Assembly: GCF_014202115.1 (NCBI RefSeq)
Contig: NZ_JACHFW010000008.1
Coordinates: forward strand, 62,001-126,000
Origin: Catenibacillus scindens
GTDB lineage: Bacteria; Bacillota; Clostridia; Lachnospirales; Lachnospiraceae
Length of the DNA stretch: 64,000 nt
Direction: 5' to 3'
This document shows positions 52,098-60,681 of this stretch, piece by piece. Under the pieces are notes generated by a model. It worked only from the letters and a program-made list of their open reading frames with translations. It was not told the DNA's origin and ran no database searches. The position numbers and the translations under genes were made by a program. Each line of letters starts with the position of its first letter. Within the stretch, counting starts at the first letter, position 1.

Positions 52098-52984
52098 AAT
52101 CCGGATAACTCCTCACTATCCTGAGAAGTTTTGTATACTCCATATTCTTCCCAGATATTTTCCAGTGTACGCATAGTATCCATAACTTTTTCTTTATTTT
52201 TAAGGCTCAGGGCTGTGATCAAGGCATTGATCACGCTTAAAGGGGCCACAAGTGAATCCGCGATGGAGGCCATATTGCTCTCGGCAAAAAGGTTATACCG
52301 GGCATACTCCACCATAGGGGAGGCCGCGCTGTCTGTGAGAGCGATGCCTACGGCGCCCCGCTTTCTTGAATACTCCATAACTCTCACCGTGTCCATGGAA
52401 TATCTGGGAAAACTGATGCCTATGATCACGTCATGTTCCCCGATGCGGTGGACATCCTCCATAGATTCCGCCAGACTGTCTGAACTGATAATCCTCACAT
52501 TATCAAAAATATAATTCAGATAATAATAGAAGAAACGTGCAAGCACCTCGGAACTTCTTCCGCCTACAATATAGATCCTCCGGCTGGCGCAGATGGCCTC
52601 CACAGCTTTATTAAACTCCTCCCGGTCAAGAGCCTCCAACGTCTGCTTTATATTATCATAATCCCCCCGAAGCACCGTTTCCACAATATCGCTGTCTTCC
52701 ACCCGGTCATTGGTCAGAGTCATCCTCTGAATGGAATTAAGCCGGTTTTTTACGATCTCCTCCAAAGCTCTCTGAAACTGAGGATATCCTTTAAAACCAA
52801 GTTCTGTGGCAAAGCGTACCACCGTGGATTCACTGACGCCCACAATACTTCCAAGCTTTGCCGCTGTCAGGTGAACCGCCTTGTCATAATTTTCGCAAAT
52901 ATAATTGGCGATTCTTTTCTGCCCTTTGCTAAAAGTTTTATAGGAATCCTCTATTTTTTTCAGCAGATCTGCCGCAACTTCCAT
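52094..52984 (-). CDS. RpiR/MurR-family transcriptional regulator
   Basis: A 296-residue regulator with an N-terminal helix-turn-helix (residues 1-80, with IVGVSESTVVRFATELGFKGY) and a C-terminal SIS sugar-phosphate-binding domain (about 120-260, with IYIVGGRSSEVLARF). RpiR-type proteins sense sugar phosphates. It overlaps the HI0933-like gene by four bases, and its location ahead of cmk and ispH does not show a sugar target. Confidence 0.92.
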   Translation of the reverse strand: MEVAADLLKKIEDSYKTFSKGQKRIANYICENYDKAVHLTAAKLGSIVGVSESTVVRFATELGFKGYPQFQRALEEIVKNRLNSIQRMTLTNDRVEDSDIVETVLRGDYDNIKQTLEALDREEFNKAVEAICASRRIYIVGGRSSEVLARFFYYYLNYIFDNVRIISSDSLAESMEDVHRIGEHDVIIGISFPRYSMDTVRVMEYSRKRGAVGIALTDSAASPMVEYARYNLFAESNMASIADSLVAPLSVINALITALSLKNKEKVMDTMRTLENIWEEYGVYKTSQDSEELSGL

Positions 52985-53095
52985 CTCGTCACCTCATGTT
53001 CCATCATTAGCCATCCATTATCTGTTTGGCTGCATAACACTCCTAATTATATATGTATTTAAAAAAAAATACAAGAAAAGCCCGACAAAAAATAT

Positions 53096-53124
53096 AACCG
53101 GTCTGCCAAAACAGCAGATCGGTT
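53096..53124. terminator. Terminator after the Cat2-like gene
   Basis: AACCGGTCTGC and GCAGATCGGTT form an 11-bp stem with one mismatch. On the minus strand it is followed by ATATTTTTTG and comes after the CoA-transferase stop. Confidence 0.8.
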
Positions 53125-53170
53125 ACGTTTTCACAATTTTCAATATCTCCCCTTCTATGTCCGGGGTCTT

Positions 53171-54496
53171 CTAAAAGGCCGAAGAGACAGCGTTGGGGTC
53201 AAAGGGTCTGTGGAAACGCTGTTCAAAGGCTTCGATGAGCATAGGGCGGAATTTGGGATGGGCAATATTGATCAGCGCCGTAGCCCGCTGGCGCAGCGTG
53301 TGTCCGGTAAGGCGTGCAATGCCATATTCGGTGACAATGTAATCCACATCGGTCCTCAGCGTCGTCACCACCGCTCCCTGCTCTAACTTTGGGACAATTT
53401 TTGAAATCGTTCCTTTGGATGCTGTGGAAGCCATGGCAATAATAGACTTTCCTCCGGGACTGTTGACCGCGCCTTTGACAAAGTTGACCTGGCCGCCGAT
53501 GCCGCTGATCTGTTTATCCCCGACGGCCTCAGAGTCTACCTGGCCCATAAGATCTACCTGAATACAGGAGTTAATGGAAATCATATTTTTATTTTTCATG
53601 ATCACGTCCGGGTTATTGACCACATCCACCGGGTAAAGTTCGAAATCCGGATTGTGATCCACAAAATCATAAAGCTTGCGGGTTCCCATTAAAAATGTTG
53701 CCACAGACTTCCCCGGATTCAGCGTTTTCCTGGAATTATTGATCACGCCCTCCTCGATCAGATCCACCACGCCGTCAGACAGAAGCTCTGAGTGGAGTCC
53801 CAGATCCCGCTTGTCATGAAGGCAGGCGCACACAGCGTCCGGAATCCCTCCAATGCCAAGCTGAAGGGTGGCGCCGTCGTCTACAAGGCTGGCACAGTAC
53901 TCGCCGATCCGCTTTTCCACCTCGCCGGTCTTTCGGGGCGCTAACTCCGGAATCGGCAGGGACTTTTCAACAAACAGATCAATGTCATTAACAGGAATAC
54001 GGCTGTCGCCATAAACATAAGGCATCTGGTCGTTGACCTGGGCAATCACAAGCTTTGCCTTCTTGGCCGCGGCTTTTGTAAAATCCACAGACAGGCCAAG
54101 GCTGCAGTTGCCATATTTGTCCGGGGGCGTCACCTGGATCAGGGCAACGTCCACAGGGAGGTACCGGTCAAAGAGTTTGGGTACCCGGGAAAAGCAGCAG
54201 GGCGTAAAATCCGCCCGGCCTTCATAAATGGCGTCTCTCGTCCCTGCCCCTGCGAAAATAGCGTTAAGGCGGAAATAGGACTCCATTCCGGGTTTTGTGT
54301 ACTCACATTTCCCCATGGGAACCATCTGGACAATCTCCACGTCCCGATACATCTCCCGGTTTTGAACCATCGCGTCCACCAGGTACAAAGGCTCGGCGCA
54401 GGCATGGCCAATCACTACCCGGTCTCCGGATTTTATACGGGAAACCGCCTCCTGGGCACTGACGATCCGGCTGTGATAAATTTCTTTCCAATTCAT
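53171..54496 (-). CDS. Cat2/4-hydroxybutyrate CoA-transferase-like enzyme
   Basis: A 441-residue CoA-transferase of the acetyl-CoA hydrolase/transferase family. The opening MNWKEIYHSRIVSAQEAV, GHACAEPLYLVDAM, and VPMGKCEYTKPG resemble 4-hydroxybutyrate CoA-transferase; LHSELLSDG holds the expected catalytic glutamate and GIGGIPDAV the CoA loop. It moves CoA between a short acyl-CoA and acetate, and butyryl-CoA:acetate transfer is possible in this context. ATG 54496 has AGGAG upstream. It lies after a terminator behind ctfB, so it may be expressed separately. Confidence 0.88.
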   Translation of the reverse strand: MNWKEIYHSRIVSAQEAVSRIKSGDRVVIGHACAEPLYLVDAMVQNREMYRDVEIVQMVPMGKCEYTKPGMESYFRLNAIFAGAGTRDAIYEGRADFTPCCFSRVPKLFDRYLPVDVALIQVTPPDKYGNCSLGLSVDFTKAAAKKAKLVIAQVNDQMPYVYGDSRIPVNDIDLFVEKSLPIPELAPRKTGEVEKRIGEYCASLVDDGATLQLGIGGIPDAVCACLHDKRDLGLHSELLSDGVVDLIEEGVINNSRKTLNPGKSVATFLMGTRKLYDFVDHNPDFELYPVDVVNNPDVIMKNKNMISINSCIQVDLMGQVDSEAVGDKQISGIGGQVNFVKGAVNSPGGKSIIAMASTASKGTISKIVPKLEQGAVVTTLRTDVDYIVTEYGIARLTGHTLRQRATALINIAHPKFRPMLIEAFEQRFHRPFDPNAVSSAF

Positions 54497-54513
54497 GTCG
54501 CACACACTCCTTT

Positions 54514-54547
54514 AAAAAAGGAGGAGTTTTATAGAAACTCCCCCTTT
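54514..54547 (-). terminator. Terminator between ctfB and the Cat2-like gene
   Basis: GGGGGAGTTT and AAAACTCCTCC on the minus strand form a 10-bp stem followed directly by a run of T. The T-run is adjacent to the AAAGGAG ribosome site of the next gene. Confidence 0.8.
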
Positions 54548-54560
54548 CAAAAGAACAATA

Positions 54561-55214
54561 TTAAATCATCGGTTTAATATCATCCGCAATGATCAGGGTT
54601 GCCTCAGTGGCATCCTGAATCTGATCAAGTGTAAATTCTGGATTATACTCTTTTAATACAATTCCATCAGGCGTCACTTCCATCACACCCATCTCTGTAA
54701 TAATGAGGTTTACCTGGCCTTTGGCAGTCAGCGGAAGGGTACACTCTTTAAGAATCTTTGGCTTGCCCTTGTTGGTATGTTCCATAGCCACAATAACCTT
54801 TTTGGCGCCGACAACAAGATCCATAGCGCCGCCCATTCCGGGAACCATTTTTCCGGGAATGATCCAGTTGGCAATATTGCCTTTCTCATCCACCTGGAGA
54901 GCGCCAAGAACGGTGGCGTCCACATGTCCGCCGCGAATAATGGCGAATGATGTGTCGCTGCCGAAAAAGGCGCCGTCATGGGCGATTCCTGCCGGAGTCC
55001 CGCCGGAATTGACAATATGAGGATTTTCATTGCCTTCCTCCGCAGGCTTTAACCCTACAAAGCCATTTTCAGACTGAAGGATAATGTGGACACTGGGATC
55101 AAGGAAATGGGGAACAAGCGTTGGAAGACCAATACCCAGATTAACGATATCTCCGTCGTGAAGTTCTTTTGCCACTCGGGCAGCGATAAAATTCTTAACA
55201 TTGGCTTTATCCAT
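54561..55214 (-). CDS. ctfB: 3-oxoacid / acetoacetate CoA-transferase subunit B
   Basis: A 217-residue beta subunit of a family-I CoA-transferase. VNLGIGLPTLVPHFL is the opening CoA region, and the catalytic glutamate is in LQSENGFVG. The later GGAMDLVVGAKKV and LPLTAKGQVNLIITEMGV motifs fit AtoA/CtfB. With CtfA it transfers CoA from acetoacetyl-CoA or butyryl-CoA to acetate. Its ATG shares a base with the ctfA stop (TAATG). Confidence 0.94.
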   Translation of the reverse strand: MDKANVKNFIAARVAKELHDGDIVNLGIGLPTLVPHFLDPSVHIILQSENGFVGLKPAEEGNENPHIVNSGGTPAGIAHDGAFFGSDTSFAIIRGGHVDATVLGALQVDEKGNIANWIIPGKMVPGMGGAMDLVVGAKKVIVAMEHTNKGKPKILKECTLPLTAKGQVNLIITEMGVMEVTPDGIVLKEYNPEFTLDQIQDATEATLIIADDIKPMI

Positions 55215-55912
55215 TATGCCTCACCTCCAACAATGTAATCCACAAAAATTCCTGGCGTCTCAACATAGTCCGGGCCAATTTCTCCGGCTTCTACAATTTT
55301 TTCACCAAATACGACAACAGTATCCGCAGCCATGGCCATAACCGGGTTAAAGTTTCTCTCAGAACCAATGTAACGGGTATTGCCGCTCTTATCTACAATA
55401 TGTCCGCCAATGAGGGCGATATCCGCATGGAGGGGCAGCTCCAGAAGATATTCTTTGCCGTTGATGACTTTGACTTCCTTGCCCTCTGCAATAGCTGTCC
55501 CAACGCCTGTCGGGGTGTAAAAACCGCCCAGGCCTGACCCGCCGCAGCGGATGCGCTCAGCCAGAGTTCCCTGTGGGACAAGCTCCAGCTCTGTCACACC
55601 GGAAGTATATTGCTCGCCCAGTTCCGGGTTTAATCCAACATGGGAGGCAATGATCTTTTTAACCTGATGATTCTCAATCAGCTTTCCTACACCAAAGGAA
55701 TTGCCTTCATATTCTCCAGTTGTTTTATTTTTCTTTCTGCCCCATCCCGCGTCATTGCAGATGATCGTCAGATTTTTTACTCTGTTTTTCACGATCTCGT
55801 CGATAATCGCTTCCGGGGTTCCATTTGCCATAAAACCGCCAACCATAACAGTCATTCCGTCTTTTACAAGATCGGCTGCCTGCTGTGCTGTGATGTGCTG
55901 TTTTTTTGCCAT
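55214..55912 (-). CDS. ctfA: 3-oxoacid / acetoacetate CoA-transferase subunit A
   Basis: A 232-residue alpha subunit. GMTVMVGGFMANGTPEAIIDEIV is the N-terminal CoA-binding region (given as part of 55810-55880), GTLAERIRCGGSGLGGFYTPTG is a family mark (as part of 55510-55580), and HADIALIGGHIVDKSGN follows. It pairs with CtfB encoded immediately downstream with a one-base overlap. It lies 42 bases downstream of the thiolase gene in the same operon. Confidence 0.94.
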   Translation of the reverse strand: MAKKQHITAQQAADLVKDGMTVMVGGFMANGTPEAIIDEIVKNRVKNLTIICNDAGWGRKKNKTTGEYEGNSFGVGKLIENHQVKKIIASHVGLNPELGEQYTSGVTELELVPQGTLAERIRCGGSGLGGFYTPTGVGTAIAEGKEVKVINGKEYLLELPLHADIALIGGHIVDKSGNTRYIGSERNFNPVMAMAADTVVVFGEKIVEAGEIGPDYVETPGIFVDYIVGGEA

Positions 55913-55954
55913 ATCAGTTCTCCTTCTATTTAAATTTTATCAGCTTAAATTTTA

Positions 55955-57133
55955 TCAGCGTTTAACAATGAGCGCCTGTCCCTGTCCGCCGCCGATACAC
56001 AGTGTAGCGAGACCATATTTAGAATCCCGTTTTGCCATCTCATAGAGAAGAGTAACGAGGATTCTGGCTCCTGAAGCGCCAACCGGATGTCCAAGAGCGA
56101 GAGCGCCGCCATTGACATTTGTCTTTTCCATATCAAGACCAAGATCGGAAGCCACAGCCAGAGACTGAGCAGCAAAAGCTTCGTTAGCTTCCACAAGATC
56201 CATATCTTTGATCTCAAGACCGGCTTTGGCCAGAGCTTTTCTTGATGCCGGAACCGGGCCAACGCCCATGATCTTAGGATCAACGCCGGCTGTGGCGTAA
56301 GATACAATAGTTGCCAGCGGCTTAATGCCAAGTTCATCCGCCTTTTCTTTGGACATAACAACCAGAGCCGCAGCACCGTCGTTAATACCGGATGCGTTTC
56401 CGGCGGTTACTGTGCCGTCTTTCTTAAATGCCGGGCGAAGTTTGCCTACTGTTGCCATGGTGGTGCCGAATCTTGGGAATTCATCGGTGTCAAAAATAAT
56501 GGGATCGCCTTTTCTCTGAGGAATAACCACAGGAACGATCTCATCTTTAAACTTACCGCCTGTGATGGCCGCTTCCGCGAGGTTCTGGCTTCTCACGGCA
56601 AATTCATCCTGCATTTCTCTTGTGATTCCGTACTTTTCCGCTACATTTTCAGCGGTAATGCCCATATGATAATCATTGAAGGCGTCCCACAGGCCATCGT
56701 TGACTGTAATATCCACCATCTGGACATTGTTCATTCTTGCCCCCCAGCGGGCTGTAGGTACAGCGTATGGAGCGGCGCTCATATTTTCTGTACCGCCGCA
56801 CACAACGATCTCAGACTCTCCGGCAATAATCTGGTTTGCCGCCAGAGCAACTGCTTTAAGACCTGATCCGCATACAATATTGATCGTCATAGCTGTACAT
56901 TCAATAGGCAGCCCGGCTTTAATGGACACCTGACGCGCCACGTTCTGGCCAAGGCCGGCCTGAAGCACATTGCCAAATATAACCTCATCCACCTGTTCCG
57001 GTTTGATTCCAGCTCTTTCAACTGCTGCTTTTACAACAGTGGCGCCAAGATCAACTGCCGGAACACTTTTTAAAGTTCCGCCGTATTTTCCAATAGCAGT
57101 TCTGCAAGCACTTGCAATAACGATCTCTTTCAT
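55955..57133 (-). CDS. thlA: Acetyl-CoA acetyltransferase (thiolase)
   Basis: A 392-residue biosynthetic thiolase that condenses two acetyl-CoA to acetoacetyl-CoA. The acyl-accepting cysteine is C88 in [11 protein letters not shown], the catalytic histidine is in [10 protein letters not shown] and the second cysteine in [11 protein letters not shown]. It is first in the operon thlA-ctfA-ctfB, with a promoter upstream at 57230-57258. The usual butyrate genes hbd, crt, bcd and etfAB are not in this window, so they must lie elsewhere if present. Confidence 0.97.
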   Translation of the reverse strand: MKEIVIASACRTAIGKYGGTLKSVPAVDLGATVVKAAVERAGIKPEQVDEVIFGNVLQAGLGQNVARQVSIKAGLPIECTAMTINIVCGSGLKAVALAANQIIAGESEIVVCGGTENMSAAPYAVPTARWGARMNNVQMVDITVNDGLWDAFNDYHMGITAENVAEKYGITREMQDEFAVRSQNLAEAAITGGKFKDEIVPVVIPQRKGDPIIFDTDEFPRFGTTMATVGKLRPAFKKDGTVTAGNASGINDGAAALVVMSKEKADELGIKPLATIVSYATAGVDPKIMGVGPVPASRKALAKAGLEIKDMDLVEANEAFAAQSLAVASDLGLDMEKTNVNGGALALGHPVGASGARILVTLLYEMAKRDSKYGLATLCIGGGQGQALIVKR

Positions 57134-57229
57134 TATAAATCTCTCCTTTATTCAAATTTTAGCAACAGTTCCTCCTATCCATCCATGGCGGCTTCACTAT
57201 TGCAAATTATGTAGAGCTTCCACAAAATA

Positions 57230-57258
57230 ATATTAACAAAAAACAACGCTATTTGCAA
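57230..57258 (-). promoter_or_regulatory. Promoter for thlA operon
   Basis: On the minus strand TTGCAA (57253-57258) and TAATAT (57230-57235) are separated by 17 bases, about 100 bases before the thlA ATG. Confidence 0.6.
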
Positions 57259-57356
57259 GATTGTTATGGGAGTGCGCCTGAAAGAATACAAAAAAATCCC
57301 GAAAAAATGCCGCGTTTTCCTTAACAGCCGGCATTTCCCCTGGATTTTCTACATAT

Positions 57357-57809
57357 TTAGATCTCACCTTTCTCCTTCTGCTCTTCAGACACAGAAGGCG
57401 CCTCGCCTACAGGATTGTAAATTTCCATGTACAGCGCGATCTTTCCATCTTTACATTCATAATAAGTATACATTTTTCCGTCAGTGATCTCCCCGTCGCC
57501 AAAAGCCCCCCGGCTAACCACATTTCCCCAGAATTTATCCGGATACTGGGTCATAAAAATCTCAAATTCCGGATATTCCCAATTAGGAAAGTCCCGGACG
57601 GTGGCAGCGTTCCACTCCATAAGATTTGAGGCATGAGGCACACCGGACTTAGTAAACGCCATAACAGCCTGTCCGTCCTCGGCCAACAAAGGTTTGCGCC
57701 CGATATTTCGCTCAGGGCCCCCAAGGCTCATAAAATCCACCACAAGCTGGTAATTTTTCCGGCGGAGTTCTTCCTCCCCAGGGCTTAAAATAAATGTCTG
57801 TTTTTCCAT
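57357..57809 (-). CDS. NTF2-like (PhzA/PhzB-type) small protein
   Basis: A 150-residue protein of the NTF2-like fold. RRKNYQLVVDFMSLGGPERNIGRKP-type opening (residues 16-40), LLAEDGQAVMAF, and late GDGEITDGKMYTYY and YMEIYNP strands match PhzA/PhzB-like relatives. Such proteins bind or isomerise small ligands or serve as structural cones. The ATG at 57809 has GAGGAGG upstream. It stands alone between thlA and the transglycosylase gene, and its function here is unknown. Confidence 0.72.
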   Translation of the reverse strand: MEKQTFILSPGEEELRRKNYQLVVDFMSLGGPERNIGRKPLLAEDGQAVMAFTKSGVPHASNLMEWNAATVRDFPNWEYPEFEIFMTQYPDKFWGNVVSRGAFGDGEITDGKMYTYYECKDGKIALYMEIYNPVGEAPSVSEEQKEKGEI

Positions 57810-58133
57810 TCAAAAAAACCTCCTCTGCACATCTTTCAAAGCAGGAACATTATAACATTTTTATCGTAAAAAAGCACATTTCAAAATACGAAAGCCTTAC
57901 ACAAATGTAAGGTTTCCTGAGAAATTTGTAAGCCGTTTCAATGGCATCCCTTTCCGGATTCATCTACACTAAAATACATAAGAAGCCACCGCCCGGCCAT
58001 AGTGACAGATCTGTCATTTTAAATTCACGGAAACGTCAGCCGGACGCCGTATACTCAAAGTAAATTCCATAACCGAAGGAAAAATGACAGTCCCCAAAAA
58101 CGGGGCCTCAGATCGTAAGAAAGGATGGTTATT
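57810..58133. other. Non-coding gap before the transglycosylase gene
   Basis: This 324-base stretch is AT-rich near 57840-57960 and holds a small hairpin CCCC...GGGG at 58090-58106. No gene, repeat copy or convincing promoter pair was found. Confidence 0.6.
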
Positions 58134-58970
58134 ATGAAAAAACTGATATTATCTCTGATCCTCCTGGTTTTTGCGGGAACCATGTGTCTTGGGGGATACC
58201 TGACGATGAAAGGATATAACTATTACCGGGAAGCCATTTCAGAAAAAAGTCTCCGGGATATGGCGTTAAATATACGCTCCAAGGAAAATTACACATCTAT
58301 TGACGATCTGCCCCAGATGTATAAAAACGCAGTGGTCGCTGTGGAGGATAAACGGTTTTATGACCATAACGGCATAGATATCCTCGCCATTGGCCGGGCG
58401 CTGTGGCACGATATTGAAGCCGGCAGCTTTGTAGAAGGCGGCAGCACGATCACCCAGCAACTGGCTAAAAACCAGTATTTTTCCCAGGATAAAGATATTA
58501 CCCGAAAGATCGCCGAAGTATTTATGGCGTTTGACATAGAAAAGACATTTACAAAAGATGAAATCCTTGAACTCTATTTAAACTCCATCTATTTTGGAAA
58601 TAATTATTACTGTGTGGCCGACGCTTCCATGGGATATTTCGGGAAGGAACCTGCCCAGATGAACGATGATGAATGCACCCTTTTGGCCGGCATTCCCAAC
58701 GCCCCTTCGGTGTACGCTCTCAATGTGAACCCGGATCTAGCTCGGCAGCGTCAGGCTCAGGTCATCGACCAGATGATCTCCTGCGGATATTTTGAAGATG
58801 GCTCCTCTGTGAGATCGGTTCTGACCGGCTTCCACATCCAGTCTCTGAATAAATCGGATAGGGAAAGAAATCTTTCCCTATCCGATTTTTGTGATACCCC
58901 GCTCATCTCGCGGCCTTGCCGCTCGATAGTCTTTGTTCCGCTCCTCCGGCCGTATTGCGCAAAAAAATAA
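58134..58970 (+). CDS. Monofunctional glycan transglycosylase, frame passes a terminator
   Basis: A 278-residue GT51 protein that polymerises lipid II. A membrane helix lies at residues 4-25. VAVEDKRFYDHNGID holds the catalytic glutamate, GGSTITQQLAKNQYF the substrate groove, RKIAEVFMAFDIEKTFTKDEILELYLN the third motif (from 58503) and IYFGN. The catalytic domain ends near residue 220. After that the frame continues through a perfect 18-bp terminator hairpin (58851-58888), adding about 40 residues without similarity. Both other frames have stops (TGA 58846, TAA 58850) just before the hairpin, so a late frameshift or lost stop is likely. ATG 58134 has AAAGGA upstream. Confidence 0.85.
   Translation: MKKLILSLILLVFAGTMCLGGYLTMKGYNYYREAISEKSLRDMALNIRSKENYTSIDDLPQMYKNAVVAVEDKRFYDHNGIDILAIGRALWHDIEAGSFVEGGSTITQQLAKNQYFSQDKDITRKIAEVFMAFDIEKTFTKDEILELYLNSIYFGNNYYCVADASMGYFGKEPAQMNDDECTLLAGIPNAPSVYALNVNPDLARQRQAQVIDQMISCGYFEDGSSVRSVLTGFHIQSLNKSDRERNLSLSDFCDTPLISRPCRSIVFVPLLRPYCAKK
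58851..58890 (+). terminator. Terminator hairpin inside the transglycosylase frame
   Basis: AAATCGGATAGGGAAAGA and its exact reverse complement surround a two-base loop, followed by TT. Transcripts ending here would lack the stop codon of the annotated frame. Confidence 0.85.
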
Positions 58971-59003
58971 GGACGTCATTTAATAATACAACCGTCCTTA
59001 TTT
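58965..59003. terminator. Second hairpin past the transglycosylase stop
   Basis: AAATAAGGACG and CGTCCTTATTT form a perfect 11-bp stem with a 17-base loop. It overlaps the end of the reading frame and could terminate in either direction. Confidence 0.6.
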
Positions 59004-59109
59004 ACATCTGTTAAAACCTAAAACAGCAGGATAAACAATATGGAAAATATGATCAATTTTGCCCGTCAAAGTATGCTCAAGAATAGGGTTTTTGAACCCA
59101 CTTCAGAAT

Positions 59110-59598
59110 CTATATGATCTGACGTTCTTCAGGATCTATGCGCATCCGGTCGGCGATCAACGCGATAAACTCTGAATTGGTGGGTTTACCCCTGGTCAGA
59201 TTCACGGTATAGCCAAAGATCTTCTCCGCCATCTCATTATTCCCCCGTGACCATGCCACCTCGATGGCATGACGAATGGCGCGCTCCACCCGAGTGGGCG
59301 TTGTCTGGTTAATTTTGGCAACTTCCGGATATAAAACCTTTGTAATCGAATTAATAGCATCTGGATTGGCGATGGATAACAAAATCGCGTCCCGCAAATA
59401 AGCGTAACCTTTAATATTGGCAGGAACGCCCAGATCCTGTATCATTTTCGTGACACGGCGTTTCATGTCCTCGCTCACCGCCGGAGCGGCCTGCTTCTCT
59501 TCCAGAGTGTACTGAGCATGTTCTTCCGCCACAAGCTGCTTTATTAATTCTTTTAATTTCTCACTGTCATCAATGACAATAAAGTTGATCTTTTCCAC
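59110..59598 (-). CDS. Spo0A C-terminal-domain protein lacking a receiver
   Basis: A 162-residue protein. Residues 48-160 match the DNA-binding effector domain of Spo0A (VPANIKGYAYLRDAI, TPTRVERAIRHAIEVAWSRG, FGYTVNLTRGKPTNSEFIAL). The N-terminal 22 residues (INFIVIDDSEKLKELIKQL) resemble the first strand and helix of a receiver, but the phosphoacceptor aspartate, remaining strands and switch lysine are absent. GTG 59598 is preceded by GGGAG. It would bind 0A-box-like DNA without phosphorylation control, or partner with intact Spo0A. Its own promoter lies just upstream. Confidence 0.88.
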   Translation of the reverse strand: MEKINFIVIDDSEKLKELIKQLVAEEHAQYTLEEKQAAPAVSEDMKRRVTKMIQDLGVPANIKGYAYLRDAILLSIANPDAINSITKVLYPEVAKINQTTPTRVERAIRHAIEVAWSRGNNEMAEKIFGYTVNLTRGKPTNSEFIALIADRMRIDPEERQII

Positions 59599-59654
59599 AA
59601 AAAAACACTCCCTTCTATCTCTTCTGCCATTTTTTTGCTTCATCAGATAAAAAA

Positions 59655-59684
59655 ATTATATACTTCGACATTGTAAAGTATCAA
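59655..59684 (-). promoter_or_regulatory. Promoter for the Spo0A-type gene
   Basis: On the minus strand TTGATA (59679-59684) and TATAAT (59655-59660) are 18 bases apart, about 57 bases before the GTG start. Confidence 0.65.
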
Positions 59685-59760
59685 ATCATTTCGATGGACA
59701 TCTTTGGCAGGAAGGCTGAAAAATAGACAGAAGGGAGGCAAAATTGGCGTCTACCGCATC

Positions 59761-59805
59761 TTATTTTTCTTTGAATCCGGTTATTTTTTTCTTTGAATCC
59801 GGTTA
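59761..59805. repeat. Two-unit tandem repeat at the end of the ThuA gene
   Basis: TTATTTTTCTTTGAATCCGG is followed by a near-identical 22-base unit. On the minus strand this duplicates the bases just after the ThuA stop. It appears to be slippage or a small duplication. Confidence 0.65.
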
Positions 59806-60603
59806 TTTCTGATATTTGGATTCGGGGGACTCCGCAGCGTTGGGGCATACAAGCTCATTCACGCGCATGGCCGGTTTCGCCCATTTTACCGCGTTGCGGA
59901 TAATCTTGCGGACATTCTCATTGAAATAGGAGCGGTTTGTCTCATGACCCGGCTGAAAATAAAACATCTTTCCGTAGCCTCTGGTCCAGGTGCATCCGGA
60001 ACGGAACACTTCGCCGCCTCTGTACCAGCTTATAAACACAAGATCATCCGGTTTGGGGATGTCAAAAAATTCTCCGTACATTTCTTCTTCATCAAGTTCA
60101 AAGGAAGCGGGAATGCCCTGAGCAATGGGATGAGTCGGGCATGTATTCCATACACGGCAGAAATCCCCCTCTCTCCACTGGAGTGTTCCGCTGGTTCCCA
60201 GCAGCTTCTGCATAGGTTTACTTGGATGAGCAGAATGAAGAGCAATAAAGCCCATGCCTCTTAACACGTAATCCCGCACTCTCTCGGCAATCTCATCGGG
60301 TACTTTGTCATGAGCAATATGGGCCCACCATACAAGGACGTCCGTATCATCAAGAACATCCTTAGTCAGACCGCACTCTTCCATCTCAAGAGTAGCAATA
60401 TGGCACACCTGAATCTCCTCATCTTCTTCCAGAAGGGCCTTTAACGTATCGTGGATCGCCCCATGATGAACCTCCCGGATCTCCTTCGCCCGCTCTGTCA
60501 TCCACTGGCGGGCCTGGGCATTTTCCTCCCCTGGAAAAAGTTCCCCGGCCTTCACATCCATCTGTTCCTGGACAAATTCATTCCATACAGTGACTCTGAT
60601 CAT
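59803..60603 (-). CDS. ThuA domain protein
   Basis: A 266-residue ThuA-like protein with a class-I glutamine amidotransferase-like fold. VTVWNEFVQEQ opens it, DVLVWWAHIAHD and GFIALHSAHPSKP carry family histidines, and GYGKMFYFQPGHETN is a closing mark. ThuA proteins act in trehalose or related sugar metabolism, but the reaction is unclear. GGAGGTTATGTGA precedes the ATG. It is monocistronic, with a small tandem repeat after its stop. Confidence 0.9.
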   Translation of the reverse strand: MIRVTVWNEFVQEQMDVKAGELFPGEENAQARQWMTERAKEIREVHHGAIHDTLKALLEEDEEIQVCHIATLEMEECGLTKDVLDDTDVLVWWAHIAHDKVPDEIAERVRDYVLRGMGFIALHSAHPSKPMQKLLGTSGTLQWREGDFCRVWNTCPTHPIAQGIPASFELDEEEMYGEFFDIPKPDDLVFISWYRGGEVFRSGCTWTRGYGKMFYFQPGHETNRSYFNENVRKIIRNAVKWAKPAMRVNELVCPNAAESPESKYQK

Positions 60604-60681
60604 TCACATAACCTCCAACATTCATTATCTACTGACATTATACGACATTCTTTTTAGATTTCAATAACCGTTTTTTATTTT

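Noticed and set aside
53190-53210. TTGGGGTCAAAGGGTC in the end of the Cat2-like gene resembling the hairpin arm at 32523
   Set aside because: It encodes a conserved FDPN-type tail in frame and lacks the second arm; probably chance.
57161-57205. Possible eighth AACAGTTCAG-family copy upstream of thlA
   Set aside because: Only AGCAACAGTTC and a weak right end match; too diverged to list as a copy.
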